Part shown: one piece after another, positions 35,243-43,263 of the stretch
How the letters are laid out: the number at the start of each line of letters is the position of its first letter
Numbering within the stretch: the stretch's first letter is position 1
DNA from: Frateuria_A sp035944355
GTDB taxonomy: Bacteria; Pseudomonadota; Gammaproteobacteria; Xanthomonadales; Rhodanobacteraceae
Direction of reading: 5' to 3'
Assembly (NCBI RefSeq): GCF_035944355.1
Contig: NZ_DASZBH010000012.1
Span: 124,001 to 188,000, forward strand
Length of the DNA: 64,000 nucleotides
The notes under the pieces: generated by a model
Told to the model about the DNA's origin: nothing
Database searches by the model: none
Seen by the model: the letters and a program-made list of their open reading frames with translations, nothing else
Program-made: the position numbers and the translations under genes

Positions 35243-36130
35243 ATGGGTCAGCAGCAAGGCGCTTACTTCGTACCGGCCAAGAGCCAGTGGCCGATCGTGG
35301 CCGCGGTGGTCATGTTCATCACCGTACTCGGTGCCGCGCATTGGTTGAATGCCGCGCCAGGCGAAGCGGGCTTCGGCAAGACGGTCATCACCATCGGTTT
35401 CATCGGCATCCTGCTGATGTTCTTCGGCTGGTTCCGTTCGGTGATCCATGAATCGCTGGCCGGCCGCTACGACGCCCAGGTGGACCGCTCCTTCCGCATG
35501 GGCATGATGTGGTTCATCTTCTCCGAGGTGATGTTCTTCGCGGCCTTCTTCGGCGCGCTGTTCTACACCCGCATGTTCTCGGTGCCGTGGCTGGGCGGCG
35601 AGGGCCATGGCGTGCTGACCCACCAGTTCCTGTGGAACGACTACGCCGCGGCGTGGGGCGCCGGCGGCGGCAACGGCCCGGCCAACATCGGCGGCAACTT
35701 CCAGACGGTGACGCCGTGGGGCCTGCCGCTGCTGAACACGCTGATCCTGCTCACCTCCAGCGTCACCGTGACCATCGCCCACCATGCGCTCAAGGCCGGC
35801 CATCGCGGCAAGGTTCTGGTGTTCCTTGGGCTGACCGTGCTGCTGGGTGCCACCTTCGTGTATGCCCAGGCGCACGAGTACATCGAGGCCTACAAGGAGC
35901 TCAACCTCACCCTGCACACCGGCGTGTACGGCTCGACCTTCTTCATGCTGACCGGCTTCCACGGCCTGCACGTGACGCTGGGCACGATCATGCTGGCGGT
36001 CATCTGGCTGCGCGTGCTCAAGGGCCACTTCACGCCGGAGCATCACTTCGGTTTCGAGGCGGTGGCGTGGTACTGGCACTTCGTGGACGTGGTCTGGCTG
36101 GGCCTGTTCATGTTCGTCTACATCCTCTGA
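35243..36130 (+). CDS. ctaE: cytochrome c oxidase subunit III
   Basis: Membrane subunit with seven helices that stabilises subunit I. 295 residues, starting MGQQQGAYFVPAKSQWPIV. Family hallmarks are ESLAGRYDAQVDRSFRMGM, the acidic SEVMFF in helix 3, HVTLGTIMLAVIWLR, and the C-terminal YWHFVDVVWLGLFMFVYIL. It follows the small protein gene by about 100 nt. A bidirectional intrinsic terminator lies 22 nt downstream, so the maturation genes beyond it need a second promoter. Confidence 0.97.
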   Translation: MGQQQGAYFVPAKSQWPIVAAVVMFITVLGAAHWLNAAPGEAGFGKTVITIGFIGILLMFFGWFRSVIHESLAGRYDAQVDRSFRMGMMWFIFSEVMFFAAFFGALFYTRMFSVPWLGGEGHGVLTHQFLWNDYAAAWGAGGGNGPANIGGNFQTVTPWGLPLLNTLILLTSSVTVTIAHHALKAGHRGKVLVFLGLTVLLGATFVYAQAHEYIEAYKELNLTLHTGVYGSTFFMLTGFHGLHVTLGTIMLAVIWLRVLKGHFTPEHHFGFEAVAWYWHFVDVVWLGLFMFVYIL

Positions 36131-36152
36131 GCGACACCAGGCTCCGCAGAAC

Positions 36153-36183
36153 AAAAAGCCCGCCGAATGGCGGGCTTTTTATT
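36153..36183. terminator. bidirectional intrinsic terminator after ctaE
   Basis: AAAAAGCCCGCC (36153-36164), loop GAAT, and GGCGGGCTTTTT (36169-36180) form a perfect 12-bp hairpin with T-runs in both directions. It serves ctaE (plus) and the DUF2909 gene (minus). Confidence 0.95.
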
Positions 36184-36264
36184 TGGACGCCGGATCAGGG
36201 GCGATGTGGGCGGCCGTGCACTAAATGTCGCGCTCGCGACCCCGGCCGGCGCCGCCGGCTACAA

Positions 36265-36480
36265 TTAGCGGCCGACGCCGTGGGGCTGCAGCCAGCCCAT
36301 CCAGATGCCCAGCATGATCATGGCGATCAGCACGATCGACAGGCCGATGCGCCGGGTCAGCGCCCAGGCGGTGCGTTTGCTGCCGCCCTTGTCGGTCATC
36401 ATGAAATAGAGCGCCTGGCCGAGGTTGAACACCACGATCAGGAACATGATCACCAGCGCGATTTTGTAGATGGTTTCCAC
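36265..36480 (-). CDS. twin-transmembrane protein (DUF2909)
   Basis: A 71-residue protein with two helices (IYKIALVIMFLIVVFNLGQA and IGLSIVLIAMIMLGIWMGW) joined by a basic loop (TDKGGSKRTAWALTRR). It matches DUF2909, a small family linked to cytochrome oxidase clusters. A GTG at 36480 is the likely start, since no in-frame ATG precedes the first helix. It is transcribed away from the SURF1 gene, with 59 nt between the two starts, and converges on ctaE. Confidence 0.8.
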   Translation of the reverse strand: METIYKIALVIMFLIVVFNLGQALYFMMTDKGGSKRTAWALTRRIGLSIVLIAMIMLGIWMGWLQPHGVGR

Positions 36481-36539
36481 GTGAGCGGTCCGAACGACTT
36501 CCGAGCCGGCAGTATAGCCATGGCCGCCGAGGCCTCCGC

Positions 36540-37280
36540 GTGACACGTTGGCGCAGGCCGTCCTGGTGGAGCGTGCTGCTGAGCGTGGCTGCGGCCGCGC
36601 TGTTCGTGCGTCTGGGCGTGTGGCAGTTGCACCGGGCCGACTACAAGGAGAGCCTGGTGCGGCGTTATGCCGGCGCGGCGGCCGCCGCGCCGGCGCCCTT
36701 CGGGCAGGTGGCCGCGGCGCCGCCGGCCGACGCCTTTCCGCGGGTGTCGGTGACGGGCCGCTATCTGGGCGACCGTATCTACCTGCTGGACAATCCCCGC
36801 CACGACGCGCGGGGCGGGGTCGAGGCCTATGTGCCGCTGGAACTGGCGGGACAGCCCCGACTGCTGCTGGTGGATCTGGGCTTCCTGCCTGGCACCGGCA
36901 ACGACAAGGCGCCGCAACTGCCGCCGTTGCCGCAGGGCGACGTGCGCCTGCACGGACTCTATCTGCCGCCACCGGGCGTCGGCCTGGAACTGGGCGGCGA
37001 CGCGCTGGCCAGCCAGCCGCACTGGCCCAAGACCACCATCTACCTCGACCTGGCGCAGGTGGCCAGGGATCTGGGACGTCCGCTCTATCCGCGTGTGCTC
37101 GCGCTCGATGCCGATCCGGCGTCGATCTACCAGCGCGCGCATGCGTTCGATTTCTCCTCGATGCCGCCGGCGCGGCATCGGGCCTACGCCTTTCAATGGT
37201 TCAGCTTTGCGGTGGCGGTGTGGGTGATCTTCGCGATCCTGCACCGCAAGCGCCGCCCCCGACGCACGGACAACCGATGA
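36540..37280 (+). CDS. SURF1-family cytochrome oxidase assembly protein
   Basis: Assists haem a insertion into subunit I. The 246-residue protein has an N-terminal and a C-terminal helix around a soluble domain. Typical features are LGVWQLHRADYKE, VTGRYLGDRIYLLDN, LLVDLGFLPG, and the C-terminal RAYAFQWFSFAVAVWVIF. The start is a GTG at 36540; a nearby ATG (36520) opens only a seven-codon ORF. Its end overlaps the next gene (ATGA). Confidence 0.92.
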   Translation: MTRWRRPSWWSVLLSVAAAALFVRLGVWQLHRADYKESLVRRYAGAAAAAPAPFGQVAAAPPADAFPRVSVTGRYLGDRIYLLDNPRHDARGGVEAYVPLELAGQPRLLLVDLGFLPGTGNDKAPQLPPLPQGDVRLHGLYLPPPGVGLELGGDALASQPHWPKTTIYLDLAQVARDLGRPLYPRVLALDADPASIYQRAHAFDFSSMPPARHRAYAFQWFSFAVAVWVIFAILHRKRRPRRTDNR

Positions 37281-37852
37281 GTACACCTGCGCCATCCGCG
37301 CCCAAGGCCGCCCGCCTCAAGCTCCTGGCCATCGCGGCCGTCTTCGCCGCGCCGATGATCGCCGCCGGCCTGCTCACCTTCGCCGGGTGGCAGCCCGGCG
37401 GGAAGGGCTACGGTCGGCCGGTCCAGCCCCAGCGCAACTTCGTCGACGAGCATCTGCGCGTGAGCCTGGCCGGCGGCGGCGACTACTCCTGGCGCGATCC
37501 GGGCCAGCCGCGCATGACGCTGGTCGCGCTGGCCGGACCCGGCTGCGCTGCGCGCTGCTTCGATGCGCTGAGCGGCATGGCCAAGGCCTGGGTCATGCTC
37601 AACCGCAACCAGCAGCGCCTGCGGCTCCTGTATCTGGGCGAGCCGCCGGCCGATGCTTCGCAGCTGGCGGCGGTGAAGACGTACTGGACGTTCGGGCGCG
37701 ACGACGCGGGCAAGCTGGCGGCCTTCCGCCCGGCCAAGGCCGACAGCGTGAGCGCGCTGCTGGTCGAATCCGACGGAACGGCCCTGGCTTTCTATCCGGC
37801 AGGCTTCGACGGCACCGGCCTGATGCGGGACGTGATCAAGGTGGTCAAATGA
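37277..37852 (+). CDS. membrane-anchored thioredoxin/SCO-like protein with CX3C motif
   Basis: A 191-residue protein: one N-terminal helix (about residues 14-37) and a periplasmic domain. MTLVALAGPGCAARCFDALS gives Cys90 and Cys94 in a CX3C arrangement after a hydrophobic strand, as in SCO copper chaperones. The third SCO ligand (a distal His) is not seen. LRLLYLGEPPAD follows like a second strand of a thioredoxin fold. It overlaps both neighbours (SURF1 and ctaA) by ATGA junctions. I infer a redox or copper-related role in oxidase assembly; no direct family name is certain. Confidence 0.65.
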   Translation: MSTPAPSAPKAARLKLLAIAAVFAAPMIAAGLLTFAGWQPGGKGYGRPVQPQRNFVDEHLRVSLAGGGDYSWRDPGQPRMTLVALAGPGCAARCFDALSGMAKAWVMLNRNQQRLRLLYLGEPPADASQLAAVKTYWTFGRDDAGKLAAFRPAKADSVSALLVESDGTALAFYPAGFDGTGLMRDVIKVVK

Positions 37853-39093
37853 GCGCGCACGACAAGACGATGCAGGCGAACGTGGGTGCCCATGCCGGCG
37901 CTTCCAGCGAGGCGGGTGCGCGCAAGCTGCGCCGGATCATGCGCTGGCTGGCGCTGGGCGCGGCGGTGTTCGCCTTCGGCGTGGTTATGTTCGGCGCGTT
38001 CGTGCGGCTGTCCAATGCGGGGCTGTCCTGTCCGGACTGGCCCACCTGCTACGGACAGGTGACCTGGCCGCATCACGAGCAGGCGGTGGCACGCGCCGAT
38101 GCGGCTTTCCCGGACCGGCCGTACGAGGCCACCAAGGCCTGGCGCGAGCAAGTGCATCGCTTCCTCGCGGGCACGCTGGGCGTCCTGGTGCTGGCCCTGG
38201 CCTTGCTTGCCGCCTGGCGACCACGCCGGGCGCGACTGGCCGTGGTGCTGGGCGCCGTGTTCGCGGCCGGCGGGGTGAGCCTGTACATGCACGGCGAGCA
38301 TGCATGGTCCTCGCTGCTGGCGGTGATCGCCATCGCGCTGCCGCTGGCGGCGGCGGCCGGTCTTCCGCGTCCCGGCGCCTGGCGGCTGGCCGTGCTGGCG
38401 CTTGCGGTGATCATCTTCCAGGCCATGCTGGGCATGTGGACGGTGACGCTGCTGCTCAAGCCCATCGTGGTGATGGGCCACCTCCTGGGCGGCATCACCA
38501 CCTTCGCGCTGCTTGCCTACGTCGCGCTGCGGCTGGCCGGCGTCGGCGCGCCGGACGCACGCCATGCGTCCCTGCGCCGATGGATCGCGCTGGGCATCGT
38601 GCTGCTGGCGTGCCAGATCGCGCTCGGCGGCTGGACTTCGTCCAACTATGCCGCGCTCGCCTGCGGCACCGGTCCCGACGCGTTCCCCAAATGCCTCGGG
38701 CAATGGGCGCCGCCGACCGACTTCAAGCAAGGCTTCGTGCTCTGGCGTGGCATCGGCGTGAACTACGAGGGCGGCGTGCTGGACATGGCGGCGCGCAGCG
38801 CGATCCAGATCGCGCACCGCATCGGTGCGCTGGTGGTGTTCGCCTATCTCCTGTGGCTGGGACATCGCCTTGCCCGGCGCGGCTTGCGCCTGGCAGGCGT
38901 GGCGATCGGCGTGGTGCTCCTCGCGCAGGTCCTGCTTGGCATCAGCAATGTGCACTTCGGCCTGCCGTTGCCGGTCGCCACGGCCCACAACGGCGTGGCC
39001 GCATTGCTGCTGTTCACGCTGCTGGCGACACTGGCACGCACGCAGCCGCGCACGGATGATGCGGCATCGGCATCCGTGGAGCTCCCGCGATGA
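37849..39093 (+). CDS. ctaA: haem A synthase (COX15/CtaA)
   Basis: Oxidises haem O to haem A in the membrane. The 414 residues with about eight helices begin after a roughly 30-residue polar leader. Conserved elements are GAFVRLSNAGLSCPDWPTCYGQ, the haem-ligand histidines in EQVHRFLAG, MGHLLGG, QIAHRIGAL and ATAHNGVAAL, and GGWTSSNYAALAC. Both Cys pairs typical of the proteobacterial form look present. It overlaps the genes on either side by ATGA. Confidence 0.96.
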   Translation: MSAHDKTMQANVGAHAGASSEAGARKLRRIMRWLALGAAVFAFGVVMFGAFVRLSNAGLSCPDWPTCYGQVTWPHHEQAVARADAAFPDRPYEATKAWREQVHRFLAGTLGVLVLALALLAAWRPRRARLAVVLGAVFAAGGVSLYMHGEHAWSSLLAVIAIALPLAAAAGLPRPGAWRLAVLALAVIIFQAMLGMWTVTLLLKPIVVMGHLLGGITTFALLAYVALRLAGVGAPDARHASLRRWIALGIVLLACQIALGGWTSSNYAALACGTGPDAFPKCLGQWAPPTDFKQGFVLWRGIGVNYEGGVLDMAARSAIQIAHRIGALVVFAYLLWLGHRLARRGLRLAGVAIGVVLLAQVLLGISNVHFGLPLPVATAHNGVAALLLFTLLATLARTQPRTDDAASASVELPR

Positions 39094-39995
39094 GCGCGCA
39101 TCTGCGCGAATACCTGCAACTGACCAAGCCGCGCGTGGTCGCGCTGCTGGTGTTCTGTTCGGTGATCGGCATGTTCCTGGCGGTGCCGGGCATCCCGCCG
39201 TGGCGCGCGCTGGTATTCGGCACGCTCGGCATCTGGATGGCGTCCGGCTCGGCCGCCGCGTTCAATCATCTGATCGACGAGCGCATCGACAAGCTCATGG
39301 CCCGCACCGCGCGCAGGCCGCTGGCCACCGGTGCGCTGAAGCCTCGCCAGGTACTGGTTTTCGCCATCGCACTGGGGGTCGTCTCGATGCTGGTGCTGGC
39401 GCTGCTGGTCAATCCGCTGACCGCGTGGCTCACCTTCGGCGGGCTGATCGGCTACGCGCTGGTGTACACCGCCTATCTCAAGCGCGCCACGCCGCAGAAC
39501 ATCGTGATCGGCGGCCTGGCCGGCGCGATCCCGCCGGTGCTGGGCTGGACCGCGGTGACCGGGCAGCTGCACGCCTTCGCGTTGCAACTGTGCCTGATCA
39601 TCTTCGTCTGGACCCCGCCCCATTTCTGGGCGCTGGCGATCTTCCGGCGGGACGACTACGCGCGTGCGCAGATCCCGATGCTGCCGGTCACCCACGGCGT
39701 CGCCTACACGCGCTGGCACGTGCTGTTCTACACGGTGCTGCTGGTGCTGGTGACGCTGCTGCCCGCGCTGACCGGCTTCAGCGGCGCGGTCTATCTGGGC
39801 GGCGCCATGGTGCTCGGCGGCGGCTTCCTCTACTACGCCGTGCGCCTGCTCAATCCGCCGGACGAGTTTTTCGCCATGCGCGTGTTCAAGTACTCGATCG
39901 TGTACCTGATGGCGCTGTTCGCCTTCCTGCTGGCCGACCACTGGCTGCTCGCGCCCGTGCAGGATGCGGGCTTCGTACTGCAGCACACGACGTGA
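39090..39995 (+). CDS. ctaB: protohaem IX farnesyltransferase (haem O synthase)
   Basis: Attaches a farnesyl group to haem B, supplying CtaA. 301 residues, about nine helices (UbiA superfamily). The first Asp-rich motif is NHLIDERIDKLMARTARRPL and the second is DDYARAQIPMLPV; FVWTPPHFWALAI is a family signature. It is the last gene of the oxidase maturation set. A consensus promoter for the next unit starts 14 nt after its stop. Confidence 0.97.
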   Translation: MSAHLREYLQLTKPRVVALLVFCSVIGMFLAVPGIPPWRALVFGTLGIWMASGSAAAFNHLIDERIDKLMARTARRPLATGALKPRQVLVFAIALGVVSMLVLALLVNPLTAWLTFGGLIGYALVYTAYLKRATPQNIVIGGLAGAIPPVLGWTAVTGQLHAFALQLCLIIFVWTPPHFWALAIFRRDDYARAQIPMLPVTHGVAYTRWHVLFYTVLLVLVTLLPALTGFSGAVYLGGAMVLGGGFLYYAVRLLNPPDEFFAMRVFKYSIVYLMALFAFLLADHWLLAPVQDAGFVLQHTT

Positions 39996-40008
39996 AGCCG
40001 CTGCGCGC

Positions 40009-40037
40009 TTGACACGAGCCCGCTCCATGACCACAAT
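40009..40037 (+). promoter_or_regulatory. consensus sigma-70 promoter of the mgtA leader
   Basis: Perfect -35 TTGACA (40009-40014), exactly 17 nt, then CACAAT (40032-40037). The expected transcription start near 40044 gives a leader of about 550 nt before mgtA. Confidence 0.7.
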
Positions 40038-40093
40038 GCGCGCGCCCACCGGCGCGCTTGCGCCGCGGCATTCCCCAAGACCTTCCAAGGCAT

Positions 40094-40210
40094 ATGGACG
40101 TCTACCCTAGTCGCAACGTCGACATCCGCGAGCATCGGGTGCCGGCGTCGCATTACAAGCTGATCGTCTGCGGCGACCGCCTGCGGTCGGCCGGCGCTTT
40201 CCTCGACTAG
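40094..40210 (+). CDS. short ORF in the mgtA leader (38 aa), possible leader peptide
   Basis: ATG with a close AAGG (3-nt spacing) opens MDVYPSRNVDIREHRVPASH and ends AGAFLD at a TAG. Its stop codon lies inside the right arm of the 9-bp inverted repeat, so translation would disturb that pairing. It may be a leader peptide or simply open by chance over a structured RNA. No family known. Confidence 0.3.
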   Translation: MDVYPSRNVDIREHRVPASHYKLIVCGDRLRSAGAFLD

Positions 40211-40212
40211 GG
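40105..40212 (+). repeat. long-range perfect inverted repeat in the mgtA leader
   Basis: CCCTAGTCG at 40105-40113 is the exact reverse complement of CGACTAGGG at 40204-40212. The 90 nt between them contain a further CGACCG-CCTG-CGGTCG hairpin, and GCCGGC elements that can pair with each other. This looks like a closing P1 helix of a compact RNA. Confidence 0.55.
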
Positions 40213-40228
40213 AAGCCCGGCCTGATCC

Positions 40229-40254
40229 CGAAGGGTGCCGCGGGCACCGTTTCG
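40229..40254 (+). repeat. hairpin just before the second leader ORF
   Basis: CGAA-GGGTGCC pairs with GGCACC-g-TTCG around a GCG loop with one bulge. It abuts the GAGGAG ribosome-binding site of the 63-residue ORF, so it could control access to that site. Its GGTGCCGCGG core recurs in the hairpin before the RND pump genes. Confidence 0.5.
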
Positions 40255-40265
40255 AGGAGCAGGCC

Positions 40266-40457
40266 ATGAAACTCCTTCGCAATCCTTTCTGGTGGCGCGC
40301 GCTGCGCCGACTGGCCGCCGGCCGTGGGCGCCGCGTGCCGCAGGCCTACACCGTCACCGTGCCGGCGCCACTGCCGGCGAGCAACGTGGTCGAGTTGCGC
40401 CGCCCGGTCGTGCAGGCGCCGGCCGGCCCGTCGCTGCCGCGGGTGGCCAACGCATGA
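40266..40457 (+). CDS. small basic protein upstream of mgtA (63 aa)
   Basis: A strong GAGGAGCAGGCC ribosome-binding site precedes the ATG. The peptide starts MKLLRNPFWWRALRRLAAGR, amphipathic and strongly basic, and continues with a Pro/Val/Ala-rich half (VPAPLPASNVVELRRPVVQA). It ends 135 nt before mgtA on the same strand. Proline-rich ORFs before mgtA act as Mg2+ sensors in enterics (MgtL); this one is longer and unrelated in sequence. It could be a regulatory leader ORF or a small membrane-associated partner of MgtA. No family recognised. Confidence 0.5.
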   Translation: MKLLRNPFWWRALRRLAAGRGRRVPQAYTVTVPAPLPASNVVELRRPVVQAPAGPSLPRVANA

Positions 40458-40592
40458 TTCTTCGTCCACTGTGCAAGGGCTGGCCTCCGCCAGCCGCAAA
40501 GCCCGTCGGCCGCACTCGCGGCCACGCCCACGGGCGGTAGAGCGCGCGCGTTCGTCCGCACCGGCACCAAGCGATCAACGGGAAGCGGACAG

Positions 40593-43244
40593 ATGATCAG
40601 GAAAACTCTCCAGAACACCGCCAAGGCGGTCGGCAAGGCCGCGGCGGTACCGGCGCGCGTGGTGGCCGCCGAGCAGGCCCTGCGCGGCAACGACGAGCTG
40701 CTGGCGGCATTGTCGACCTCGACCGCCGGATTGGACGAGGCGCAGATCACCGAGCGCCTGCACCGCGACGGACCGAACGAGGTGGCGCACGAGAAGCCGC
40801 CGCACTGGTCGCGCCAGCTGCTGCGCGCGTTCAAGAACCCCTTCATCGTGGTGCTGCTGGTACTGGCCGGCGTGCAATTGGGCACCGACAGCAGCGACCT
40901 GGCCGGGCCGCTGATCATCGGCGCCATGGTGTCGATCAGCGTGCTGCTGAGCTTCATCCAGGAATACCGCTCCAGCCGTGCCGCCGAGAAACTCAAGGCG
41001 ATGGTGCGCAACACCGCCACGGTCACCCGCCGCGCCAGCGACGGCCACAGCGAGCGGATCGAGGTGCCGGTGGCCGAGCTGGTCGCCGGCGACATCGTGC
41101 ACCTGGGCGCGGGCGACATGGTGCCGGCGGACCTGCGCCTGCTCAGCGCCAAGGACCTGTTCATCAGCCAGGCCATCCTCACCGGCGAGTCGCTGCCGGT
41201 GGAGAAGGCCGCGCCGAGCGCGCACGGCATGGTCGTGGCCGAGGCCGCCAACCCGCTGGACCTCTCCAGCGTCTGCTACATGGGCACCAACGTGATCAGC
41301 GGCACCGCCACCGCCGCGGTGGTGGCGACCGGCGCGCGCAGCTACCTGGGCTCCATCGCGCATACGCTCTCCGGCGAGCGCGTGCAGACCAGCTTCGACC
41401 GCGGCGTGCGCTCGGTGAGCTGGCTGCTGATCCGCTTCATGGCGGTGATGGTGCCGGTGGTGTTCCTGATCAACGGCCTGGACAAGCACGACTGGCTGCA
41501 GGCGTTCCTGTTCGCGCTGTCGGTGGCGGTGGGCCTCACCCCCGAGATGCTTCCGCTGATCGTCACCGCGAACCTGGCCAAGGGCGCGTTGGCGATGTCC
41601 AAGCGCAAGGTGGTGGTCAAGCGCCTGAACGCGATCCAGAACTTCGGCGCGATGGACGTACTGTGCACCGACAAGACCGGCACGCTGACGCTCGACAGGA
41701 TCGTGCTGGAGCGCCACCTGGACCTGGACGGCGAGGCCTCCGGCGAGGCGCTGGAGTTCGGCTATCTCAACAGCCGCTTCCAGACGGGCCTGAAGAACCT
41801 GATGGACAAGGCGGTGCTGGCGCACCGGAATCTTGAGCCGATGGCTGCGCGCTTCCAGCTCGTCGATGAGATCCCGTTCGATTTCCAGCGCCGGCGCATG
41901 TCGGTGGTGCTTTCCGGCGGCGACGGCCAGCACCTGCTGGTGTGCAAGGGCGCGGTGGAGGAGATGCTCGCCATCTGCACCGCCGCACGCCAGGACGGCA
42001 TCGACGTGCCGCTCACCGATGCCCGCCGCGCCGAGATCCGCGCGATGACCCGGCATCTCAACGAGGATGGCCTGCGCGTGCTTGTGGTGGCGGTCAAGCG
42101 AGAGAACCCGAGCGGGCGCACCTACGGCCTGGCCGACGAGGCAGGGCTGACTGCGATCGGTTGCCTGGCTTTCCTCGATCCGCCCAAGGACTCGGCGGCC
42201 ACCGCGATCGCCGCGTTGCGCCAGCACGGCGTGGCGGTGAAGGTGGTCACCGGCGACAACGAGGCGGTGACGCGCAAGATCTGCCGCGAGGTGGGGCTGG
42301 ACGTCAGCCACTCGGTGCAAGGCCGCGACATCGATGCGCTGGACGAGGCCGCGCTCGATGGCGTCGTGGCGCGCACCACCGTGTTCGCCAAGATGTCGCC
42401 GCTGCAGAAGGCGCGCGTGGTCGAGGCGTTGCAGCGCCAGGGCCACACGGTCGGTTTCCTCGGCGACGGCATCAACGACGCGCCGGCGCTGCGTGCGGCG
42501 GACGTGGGCATCTCGGTGGACAGCGCCACCGACATCGCCAAGGAGTCGGCCGACATCATCCTCTTGGAGAAGAACCTGATGGTGCTGGAGGAGGGCGTGC
42601 TCGAGGGCCGCGTAACCTTCGGCAACATCATCAAGTACATCAAGATGACGGCCAGCTCCAACTTCGGCAACGTGTTCAGCGTGCTGGTGGCCAGCGCCTT
42701 CCTGCCGTTCCTGCCGCTGCTGCCGCTGCAGGTGCTGGTGCTCAACCTGCTCTACGACATCTCCCAGCTGACCATTCCGTTCGACCGCATGGACGAGGAA
42801 TATCTCACCAAGCCGCGCAAGTGGGACGCCAGCGACATCGGCCGCTTCATGATCTGGATCGGCCCGGTCAGTTCGATCTTCGACGTCACCACCTTCCTGC
42901 TGCTGTGGCACGTGTTCGGCGCCAATTCGGCGGCGCACCAGTCGTTCTTCCAGAGCGGCTGGTTCATCGAGAGCCTGCTGACGCAGACGCTGGTGGTGCA
43001 CATGATCCGCACGCGCCGCATCCCGTTCCTGCAAAGCGTGGCGTCGGCGCCGGTACTGGCGCTCACGGGCGCGATCATCACCATCGGCCTGGCGGTCCCG
43101 TTCGTCGCCTTCGGCACGAAGATCGGCATGGTGCCCTTGCCGACGGCTTACTTCGGCTGGGTGGCACTCACCGTGCTCACCTACTGCGCGCTCACGCAGC
43201 TGGTCAAGCTGCTCTACATCCGTCGCTACGGCCGCTGGCTCTGA
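40593..43244 (+). CDS. mgtA: magnesium-transporting P-type ATPase
   Basis: P3B-type ATPase importing Mg2+ across the inner membrane. The 883-residue protein has the usual cytosolic N-terminus, ten helices, the dephosphorylation loop LTGESLPVEKA (about residue 196), the phosphorylation site CTDKTGTLTLD (about 358), and the hinge GFLGDGINDAPALRAADVGI. FVWSG-type variants do not occur; SAVGLTPEMLPLIV (as SVAVGLTPEMLPLIV) is the MgtA/MgtB ion-path motif. It lies behind a long leader with its own promoter and is followed by a metal efflux system. Confidence 0.96.
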   Translation: MIRKTLQNTAKAVGKAAAVPARVVAAEQALRGNDELLAALSTSTAGLDEAQITERLHRDGPNEVAHEKPPHWSRQLLRAFKNPFIVVLLVLAGVQLGTDSSDLAGPLIIGAMVSISVLLSFIQEYRSSRAAEKLKAMVRNTATVTRRASDGHSERIEVPVAELVAGDIVHLGAGDMVPADLRLLSAKDLFISQAILTGESLPVEKAAPSAHGMVVAEAANPLDLSSVCYMGTNVISGTATAAVVATGARSYLGSIAHTLSGERVQTSFDRGVRSVSWLLIRFMAVMVPVVFLINGLDKHDWLQAFLFALSVAVGLTPEMLPLIVTANLAKGALAMSKRKVVVKRLNAIQNFGAMDVLCTDKTGTLTLDRIVLERHLDLDGEASGEALEFGYLNSRFQTGLKNLMDKAVLAHRNLEPMAARFQLVDEIPFDFQRRRMSVVLSGGDGQHLLVCKGAVEEMLAICTAARQDGIDVPLTDARRAEIRAMTRHLNEDGLRVLVVAVKRENPSGRTYGLADEAGLTAIGCLAFLDPPKDSAATAIAALRQHGVAVKVVTGDNEAVTRKICREVGLDVSHSVQGRDIDALDEAALDGVVARTTVFAKMSPLQKARVVEALQRQGHTVGFLGDGINDAPALRAADVGISVDSATDIAKESADIILLEKNLMVLEEGVLEGRVTFGNIIKYIKMTASSNFGNVFSVLVASAFLPFLPLLPLQVLVLNLLYDISQLTIPFDRMDEEYLTKPRKWDASDIGRFMIWIGPVSSIFDVTTFLLLWHVFGANSAAHQSFFQSGWFIESLLTQTLVVHMIRTRRIPFLQSVASAPVLALTGAIITIGLAVPFVAFGTKIGMVPLPTAYFGWVALTVLTYCALTQLVKLLYIRRYGRWL

Positions 43245-43263
43245 CGGAAGCAGGAGAGCCGCA

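Larger units (their letters stand above)
40040..40592 (+). promoter_or_regulatory. long structured 5' leader of mgtA
   Basis: This stretch lies between the promoter and mgtA. In order it holds: a 7-bp hairpin GCGCGCC/GGCGCGC (40040-40057); a perfect 9-bp long-range inverted repeat CCCTAGTCG (40105-40113) / CGACTAGGG (40204-40212), with an inner CGACCG/CGGTCG hairpin (40174-40189); a strong hairpin at 40229-40254; and two small ORFs. The layout resembles a riboswitch or leader-peptide regulator. It matches neither M-box nor yybP-ykoY as I remember them. Regulation by Mg2+ is inference from the downstream gene. Confidence 0.5.

Noticed and set aside
36259..36264. TACAAT on the plus strand near the DUF2909 stop as promoter of the SURF1 gene
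   Set aside because: It lies nearly 280 nt before the SURF1 start, with the whole DUF2909 gene antisense in between; no -35 match.
36520..36543. ATG at 36520 as SURF1 start
   Set aside because: It opens a seven-codon ORF in another frame; the SURF1 frame begins with GTG at 36540.
40094..40265. Known riboswitch (M-box, yybP-ykoY, guanidine ykkC) before mgtA
   Set aside because: The sequence does not show the conserved cores of these classes as I remember them. It is kept only as an unclassified structured leader.
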